This document shows positions 57,617 to 64,000 of a stretch of DNA of 64,000 nt, one piece after another. Within the stretch, counting starts at the first letter, position 1, and the number at the start of each line of letters is the position of its first letter. Both the position numbers and the translations under genes were made by a program. A model generated the notes under the pieces. That model saw only the letters and a list, made by a program, of their open reading frames with translations. It did no database searches and was not told the DNA's origin. The stretch is from Massariosphaeria phaeospora (taxonomy: Eukaryota > Ascomycota > Dothideomycetes > Pleosporales). Location: contig JAADJZ010000005.1 in assembly GCA_011032825.1 (NCBI GenBank), positions 1,989,001 to 2,053,000 on the forward strand. The letters are read 5' to 3'.

Positions 57617-58442
57617 AGGGGGCTACTACCATCACGTGATCTGAACTCTTCTGCGCACCCCCAGATTCCTACTAGGCGGGCAAGAACTATAGCATACACC
57701 CACAGCACCTCCCTTCGAACTTACTGATACTGCAGTTCATCCGCTGGCTTCATCCACACGTTTATATCTCTTGACTTCGCCGCTCAACAGCAATAACCCG
57801 GTTCAATACGCACTCAACTGGGCGCCCCTACCGTCTCACCATCTGTAGACAAGCCTTGCATAGACATTACCTAGTATACCAGATACAGTAGGGCTTTGTA
57901 TGGATCTAGGCACACTGTCTACTTGTTCCTGGAAACTCGTGCACTGTCAAGAGGATTGCCTCGAGTTCGCGGTTGGATCTTGTTATTACAGGGGGTGTCC
58001 GCGAAGACGATGGGGTGGTGAGTAAATGACGGTCCTTGCTTGTCTGGCACGCCATGGTAGTGGATTCAATGGGTTCGGCGTGGCAAACGATCGACTGCTG
58101 AATCTGAGCTGCGAGTCGAGCAGCTTCCATCGAAAAGAATCGCAAAGAATACCCTCGATTTCCGCGTCGCTAGAGCATTTACTGTGCATGATTCATGCGG
58201 ATATCCGGGAATAAATCTGGGGATAGGTTGGTGGTCCAGAAAAGCTTCAAACGCGACGACTGAAGACGTTAGCGGCTGAGGTCTAGCTACCATGACGTCA
58301 TCGTGACCGAGAACTGCATTTTCTACCTTTGCCGAAAATGCCCACGAGCTGCCGTAGCTGACCTATATATAAACGTACGTACGGTATAAGAATAGTATCG
58401 CCAGCTAGCTAACACATAATTTTGAATCGTGAATCGTTCATA
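57617..58442. other. Intergenic region upstream of the MFS transporter
   Basis: 826 bp without a supported gene. CTATATATAAACG near 58364, about 75 bp before the ATG, is a probable TATA box for the transporter. Confidence 0.4.
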
Positions 58443-60247
58443 ATGCCAGAAATGGCAGACGCCCGGCTTTCTGACCCCGGTCTCAACCGTAGCAGATCTC
58501 GAGGAAGTTCAATATCCAGTGTTTCTAGCTCGTCTAGTTTCAACGGCGAACTGGACAAAGACCACGACGGTCACCGGCCCTCAAACCGTGAATTGCACCG
58601 CTCGATAGCGCGGTCACGCAGCCGAGGACAAGGCGCAAACTCAACAGCAACAGGACGCCGCTCGCAACAGTCATTATCTCGTACAATCTCCCGTCGCGAA
58701 ACAGTTCTATCCAGAATACGTACGCGTCCTCCACTCCCACCTTTCAGCCACCCACTCTCTCATCAGCCGACCACCACCAATGTCCTTGTCGATTTTGAAG
58801 GCGAAAAGGACCCCTACCTCCCCATGAACTGGCCCACCAAGAAAAAGATCATCACCACGGGCCTCTACGGTCTCGTGACCATGAGCTCAACGTGGGCGTC
58901 TTCGGCGTACAGCGCCGGCACGCAGCAAATAGCCCACGAGTTCCACGTCGGCACCCAAGTGGCGACGCTCGGAACCACGCTCTTCCTGTTCGGCTTTGGG
59001 ATTGGGCCACTGCTCTGGGCGCCATTGTCGGAAGTGTATGGTAGGCGAATTGCGGTGTTGGCACCCATGTTTGTGGCTATCTGTCTCAGTTTCGGGAGTG
59101 CGGTTGCGAAGGACTTCCAGACGTTGATGCTGACACGGTTCTTTTGCGCGTTCTTTGCGAGTGCGCCGGTCACGAATACGGGAGGGGTGTTGGGCGACCT
59201 GTATAGTCCAGCGTATAGAGCAATCGCCATGGCGGGGTACGCCATGGCCGTCGTCGGCGGTCCATGTCTTGGTATGTGTTTGCCCTAGTACTAGTATTGT
59301 AAAGAAGGACTTCAGTGTTGATGATCACCACAGGCCCCATAATTTCTGCCGCCTTCGTCGCCAACCCCCATCTCGGCTGGCGCTGGACCGAATACTTCAC
59401 CGGCATACTCCAGTCCCTCATGGTTCTCCTCGCCGTCGTCTTCGTCGACGAGAGCTACCCCCCCAAACTCCTCATCTACAAAGCGCGCCGTCTACGCCAC
59501 ACGACCGGCAACTGGGCCCTGCACGCCAAATTCGAAGAATGGGACGTGTCCATCACCGAGCTGGCGCACAAGTTCCTCTTCCGCCCGATCCAGCTGCTCC
59601 TGACGCCCATCTGCTTCCTCGTCGCGTTGTACGCCAGCTTCTGCTATGGCATCTTGTACATGCAGCTCGGCGGCATTCCAATCATCTTCCGGGAGATGCG
59701 CGGCTGGTCGCCCGTTGTTGCTACGCTCCCGTTTCTGGGTATCTTGATTGGCGCCATATGCGGCTGTCTGATCAACGTATACAACCAGACTGTCTACAAC
59801 AAAGCGTACCGGGCCGCGGGCAACCGCGCCGTGCCTGAGAAACGGCTGCCGCCCATGATGCTCGGCTCGGTTCTGTTTTCCGCAGGCCAGTTTCTCATGG
59901 GCTGGACGGCTGACCCAGCAATCCACTGGGCTGTGCCATGTATCGGACTATTGTTGCTAGGCACGGGATTCTTCACCATCTTCCAGGCCGCGCTGAACTA
60001 CCTCGTGGATACGTTCACGCAGTATGCGGCGTCGGCGGTGGCCGCGAACACGTTCCTCAGATCGTGCTTCGCGGGAGCCTTCCCGCTCGTTGTGGGACCC
60101 CTGTACCATAACATTGGAGTGGGGCCGGGAAGTAGTATTACAGGCGGTTTTGCAGCGCTGTTGATTCCAGTGCCGTTCATCTTCTATGTCTATGGGAAAA
60201 GGATAAGAAGAGCCAGTCCGTGGAGTCGGGGCAGTGTTTTTGATTGA
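58443..60247 (+). CDS. MFS transporter, DHA1/polyamine-type
   Basis: Two exons (58443-59271, 59334-60247) join in frame to 580 aa. A Ser/Arg-rich cytosolic N-terminus of about 120 residues precedes 12 predicted membrane helices (e.g. GTTLFLFGFGIGPLLWAPLS; PICFLVALYASFCYGILYMQ; IGLLLLGTGFFTIFQAAL). The DHA1 signature LSEVYGRR lies between helices 2 and 3. NWPTKKK before helix 1 is typical of the fungal TPO/FLU1-like branch, proton antiporters exporting polyamines or drugs. Substrate is not predictable. The ATG at 58443 is the first in frame. Confidence 0.92.
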
Positions 60248-61952
60248 GGGGTTGAGGCGGTTCAATGGCCTCTCAGTATTCAGGCCCTTTCTGGATTCCA
60301 TGGTGTGGAGTTTGGATCCCCGCACGATCAATTATAGCTCTCCGCATTCCGGTGTCGCATCGATAACTCCTATTCTGTTAGCACGGCCGAGAACCAGCTG
60401 TTTGTGCATCGACGTGCGAAAGCTTTTCGGCGCTGTTTCATAGATATCAACGTTCGTACTGATAAATCAATGAGGCGTGGACATACCAGCGACACTCATC
60501 GGTGGCACAGCCTAGGCTAAAATCGACGCCGCGTTGTTGTCGCCGACAAACTCTTGAGACTTCGTTCTACAGAAGATATGGTCGAATCTATTACATGCAA
60601 GTTTCGCTGAAAGAGCTTTGTTTATTCACTTGCCACGCAAGCTTCTAGTTTAGTGGGCTCTACGCTGACGGCAACGCCATCGAGAATGCTGTTTCTAAGA
60701 TACAAGAAGCTGAGACGCCTCACTTGGTGAGTTTCACAACTCTTACTGCGCCCCTTGGAGTTGCAGTCCAGTCCGGCAACCCCTCTGCTGTGCCACTCGA
60801 CCTTTGCCAGGCTTTCTCACCAACACGCCAGTCGAGACGCCATGAGACGTTAACGCAAATACCTAGGCCAAATATATCCTCTTTCTTCTCATCATCCCGT
60901 ATATAAAAGTAAAACTGAACACCGCGGTTTTAGTCTTGCCATTGAGAGAGATTATGACATTGATGATGGACATTAGGACACGACTGCTGTTCTGCTCTAT
61001 ATTTCACTTACATAGCAAGTGAGTAATCCAAGATTGATGTGTTATACGTCTCACAGGGTTTTGACAGCGTGTTTAGTTCGGTCGTCACTGTCATTGTCCG
61101 CATCAGACGATCTATATTCCAGGGGAGAAGTTCTGGCTCTCGGAACACGCGCTCATTGGTGCAAGTCTACCACTCAACCGTGCGCTAATACAAATAAGAG
61201 TTGTTTTGATGCTGTCTAGTTTCCGTCAGATCTAGAGCTCAAGCTAGCGCATCCGAGAAGTCTGGTACTTCAAGTATTGACTTCAACTCAGTCCCGGAGA
61301 CGCAATCAGAGGGTGACTTTGTTTACAACGATCTAGTGCACCCTGATAGCAGGGAGAACAATACCAGGCACTCTGATCTCAGCAGTGAGAACATTATCAC
61401 GGTCGAGCGGACATTTGAGGGTTTCTGAGAAGAGTTAGCTCCTGGACCGCTGCAAGTCGAACATCGTACGCAGTGTTGTGGATCCTGCGTGTAGCACTAG
61501 TGAATCGGTGCCGTTTGGGATGTTTAGTTCGATGCGCTGTTGTTCTTGTGCGGCGTAAGTCCTTGGTGTGTCTGAGTTTACATTGCAAAGCAAGCTTCGG
61601 CCGAGGGCGCTCGGACGGTGATTGTATAACATCGAGACTGATTTATAAGTTAGGCTCCACATATTCCGTGCCGCATGTCCCCGATCTCACCGATTAGACC
61701 TAGGTGGTAACCTGGGGCTGCGTGGCGTGTGTACATGCGACATGATACAGGCCTCAACACCCGAGTACTAGCCAGTACACTGACATATGCCACGCTTGTC
61801 ATTGTTGGAATCCGGAACTTGGGGCTCAATTCGCCAATCTACCCTTCCGGTCATAGCATGTTACGACTGACTATTCTGACCCCAATATATGTTGCTTCCC
61901 CGTCATCCTGTCCTGTCTTTTCGCAACTCTCTCCTCCAACTCCATCACAACC
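60248..61952. other. Long intergenic region with unexplained coding-like pieces
   Basis: About 1.7 kb. TATATAAAAG at 60899 is followed by an ATG at 60954 (MTLMMDIRTRLLFCSIF). An ATG-less open stretch at 61210-61429 encodes protein-like sequence (SSIDFNSVPETQSEGDF). I could not join them with acceptable introns. This may be a decayed gene. Confidence 0.3.
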
Positions 61953-63133
61953 ATGGCTACAGAACACAGCGAACGCAAAACGCTGCGCATCGATGACAGC
62001 CTCACTTATTCTTACATCTACCACGAGGCCAAGAAAGACTGTCCAACCTTTCTTCTCGTTCATGGCTTCCCCAGTTCCGCTTACGACTGGCGCAAGCAGA
62101 TTGCAGACCTCCGCCAGTCTGGATACGGCGTGCTGGCCCCTGATCTCCTTGGATACGGAGAGACGGATAAGCCAGACGCCGTCGAAGAATACAAGTTCTC
62201 GAAAATGACTGCGCATATCTCGAAGATAATCGAGCGCGAGCAGTTGACTCAGGTCATTGGCGTAGGACATGACTGGTAATACCCCGTCAATGACCCTACT
62301 CTAAGTCCGGTGCTGATAGCATTGTGTCAGGGGGTCTGTTATGCTGTCTCGGCTGTGGAATTACTATCCTCAGTACTTCTCGTCTCTGGTCTTTCTCGCG
62401 GTCCCCTACCAGCCACCAGGCCCCTTTGACTTGGACGCCGTCAATGCAATGACCGAGCAAGCTTTCGGATACCCTGTCTTCGGCTACTGGAAGTTCTTCG
62501 ATGAAGCCGATGCCGCAGACGTGCTCGCTCGCCATGTAAGTGTCTCTGTACCTCGAGACTGGTTAATCTCTCCACTAATTATGCCACTCTCATGTAGCAT
62601 ACTTCTGCAACATCGATCATCTACCAAAGCGATATGGACTTGTGGAAGACCGAGCTCTGTCCGGTTGGAAAATTCAAAGAGTGGGTGACCGCAGGGAGGA
62701 CGATGGCACTGCCGGCATGGCTCACAGCTGAGGAGAGGGATGTGCATGATAAGATACTTTTAGAAGGAGGCTACACGGGACCTCTAAACTGGTATGCCGC
62801 CCTCCTTGTCCCCTAGGAACGCTTCTCGCCAGGAAATTCGTATCTAACCTGCATGAAAGGTACAAAGCCGTCATCCGCGGCATACACGGCGACGACGACA
62901 GCCAGATCCCCCCGGAAAGATTTGTCGTCTCGGTACCAGCTGTGTTTGTACCCGGCGAGCTTGATGCTATCAGTCGGCCGGAGTTAGCATTGCGGGCCGC
63001 AGAACAAGGACGTCAAGGTGGTTACTTGACAGACGTGGAGGTCAAGATTATGCCGGGGACTGGGCACTGGCTTCCGTTGGAAAAGCCCGACGAGATCAGA
63101 GAGATTCTCGAAGAGATGGTGCGTAAGTTGTAG
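61953..63133 (+). CDS. Epoxide-hydrolase-like alpha/beta hydrolase
   Basis: Four exons (61953-62275, 62331-62535, 62598-62791, 62860-63133) join in frame to 331 aa. The oxyanion motif HGFP is at 37-40. The nucleophile elbow GVGHDWGS has Asp107 as nucleophile, with the codon after it split by intron 1. The acid is Asp276 in GELDAISRPE and the base His310 in GTGHWLP. A cap domain lies between. An Asp nucleophile with HGFP is the layout of soluble epoxide hydrolases, which open epoxides to diols. Cytosolic, no signal peptide. Substrate unknown. Confidence 0.92.
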
Positions 63134-63824
63134 CAGGTGATGGCGGGTCAACGTAGAGGTTATGAAGCGTGTGGTGACTAGCCACCTAGCGTACCGGCTC
63201 CGGATCCGCACCAATCATCTGGGAAAGCTTATTGTACCTCATCCGAACCGCTTCGTCTCTTTGTCTCTCTACTCTCTATCATGTTTATAGCACCTCCACC
63301 ATCTCCATCATCTCCACCAACTGCACGTCTTTTATCTCCGGCATCTCCGTCGTCTCCACCATGTCCGGACCAGATTCCTCGTTTACTCGTTTACTCGTTT
63401 ACTCGTTTACTCACAGGAATGAAAAGCTACATCCTCACCGCCTCACTGGTAGCAGTCGACTGTAGTCGAAAGGCTCAGGCTGAACAAGCTTTATCCGCGG
63501 TCGTGTATATCCCCCTGGTTTCCGATGTTGGACGCACGCCGGCGGGTGGGGCCCAGATGGGTGACATGGCCCGACAAGCTTTAAATCAAACTCTATATAT
63601 GCACCCACACCAAGTACATCGCTAGAAGTTCAGATATACACGGGATTAGGTCGCGCCGTGTGCCGTATGTGCAACTCCCGCGTGCGACCGTCTTCCGCGC
63701 GAGACAATTGGATATTTATTTAGTGACGACTCGCCCCACGGGGCGAACATTTAATATCGCGCGACGAAGAACACCCAACTCGCTCTTTCAACACAACTTC
63801 GTGCTCTGCTCAGCTCACTTCACC
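63134..63824. other. Intergenic region upstream of the dehydrogenase
   Basis: 691 bp. It contains about four copies of CGTTTACT (63383-63412) and a CTCTATATATG stretch at 63590. No gene supported. Confidence 0.4.
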
Positions 63825-64000
63825 ATGCCATCCTTCGACCGCAACACCACCGACGCCGAGGTCCTGCAGACGTTTGGAGCTGAAGCCAAGGGCAAAACAT
63901 GTAAGCGATATATATCAAACGTGTCAATCCGCTCCGAGTTTCCTCGTTAACGATTTCGCAGTTCTCATCACCGGCCCTAGCAAAGGCGGTATCGGCGCCC
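63825..64000 (+). CDS. Short-chain dehydrogenase/reductase, N-terminal part (cut by window edge)
   Basis: Exon 63825-63900 (MPSFDRNTTDAEVLQTF) and the start of a second exon at 63962 join in frame across a 61-bp intron. Together they read KGKTFLITGPSKGGIGA. The TGxxxGxGA-like glycine motif, here TGPSKGGIGA, after a short beta strand is the NAD(P)-binding start of an SDR enzyme. The remainder lies outside the window. Confidence 0.75.

Overview
The window is nuclear DNA of a filamentous ascomycete (Pezizomycotina). The evidence is short GT..AG introns of about 45-140 bp, an arginine attenuator peptide uORF ahead of a mitochondrial CPSase small subunit, a fungal NACHT/ankyrin STAND protein, Fot1/pogo and hAT elements carrying RIP-like nonsense codons, and Zn2Cys6 proteins. 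A dothideomycete is a reasonable guess, but nothing here proves it. Splice sites were chosen by eye, and every multi-exon model below keeps frame from start to stop.

Layout. 1-8.6 kb holds housekeeping and secreted genes: a truncated gene at the edge, an MIT-like coiled-coil protein, arginine-specific CPSase small subunit with an intron-split attenuator uORF, and a secreted GH3 beta-glucosidase. 9.6-11.1 kb encodes a nuclear protein with two C-terminal Zn2Cys6 clusters. 11.4-13.5 kb is a complete pogo/Fot1 element (43-bp perfect TIRs, TA duplication) whose transposase has two premature stops. 14.7-22.4 kb carries CDC42, a disordered coiled-coil protein and a Ser/Thr kinase. 22.4-29 kb is accessory DNA in which copies of one diverged leader or promoter repeat lie next to unrelated or decayed ORFs, including one intact acidic coiled-coil gene.

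The most unusual part is 29.3-36.0 kb. About 25 diverged units repeat mostly every 200-340 bp. Each has a GATGATG-type upstream element, a TATA box, a pyrimidine-rich tract, usually a CTCTAAAAA-like box and, in most units, an ATG opening a tiny ORF. The units lie in three orientation blocks. They look like a tandem array of Pol II mini-genes, and I know of no described system that matches.

36-42.6 kb is conserved gene space: a NOSIP-like RING protein, tafazzin, NC2-alpha and a secreted SGNH hydrolase. 42.6-57.6 kb is a repeat-rich island: small direct repeats, a frameshifted coiled-coil pseudogene, a NACHT protein with 15 nearly identical ankyrin repeats, and two decayed hAT elements. The first hAT sits 44 bp past the NACHT stop codon with a perfect 8-bp duplication. 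The second abuts the 3' remnant of a host gene. 58.4-64 kb returns to genes: an MFS transporter, an epoxide-hydrolase-like enzyme and the start of a short-chain dehydrogenase.
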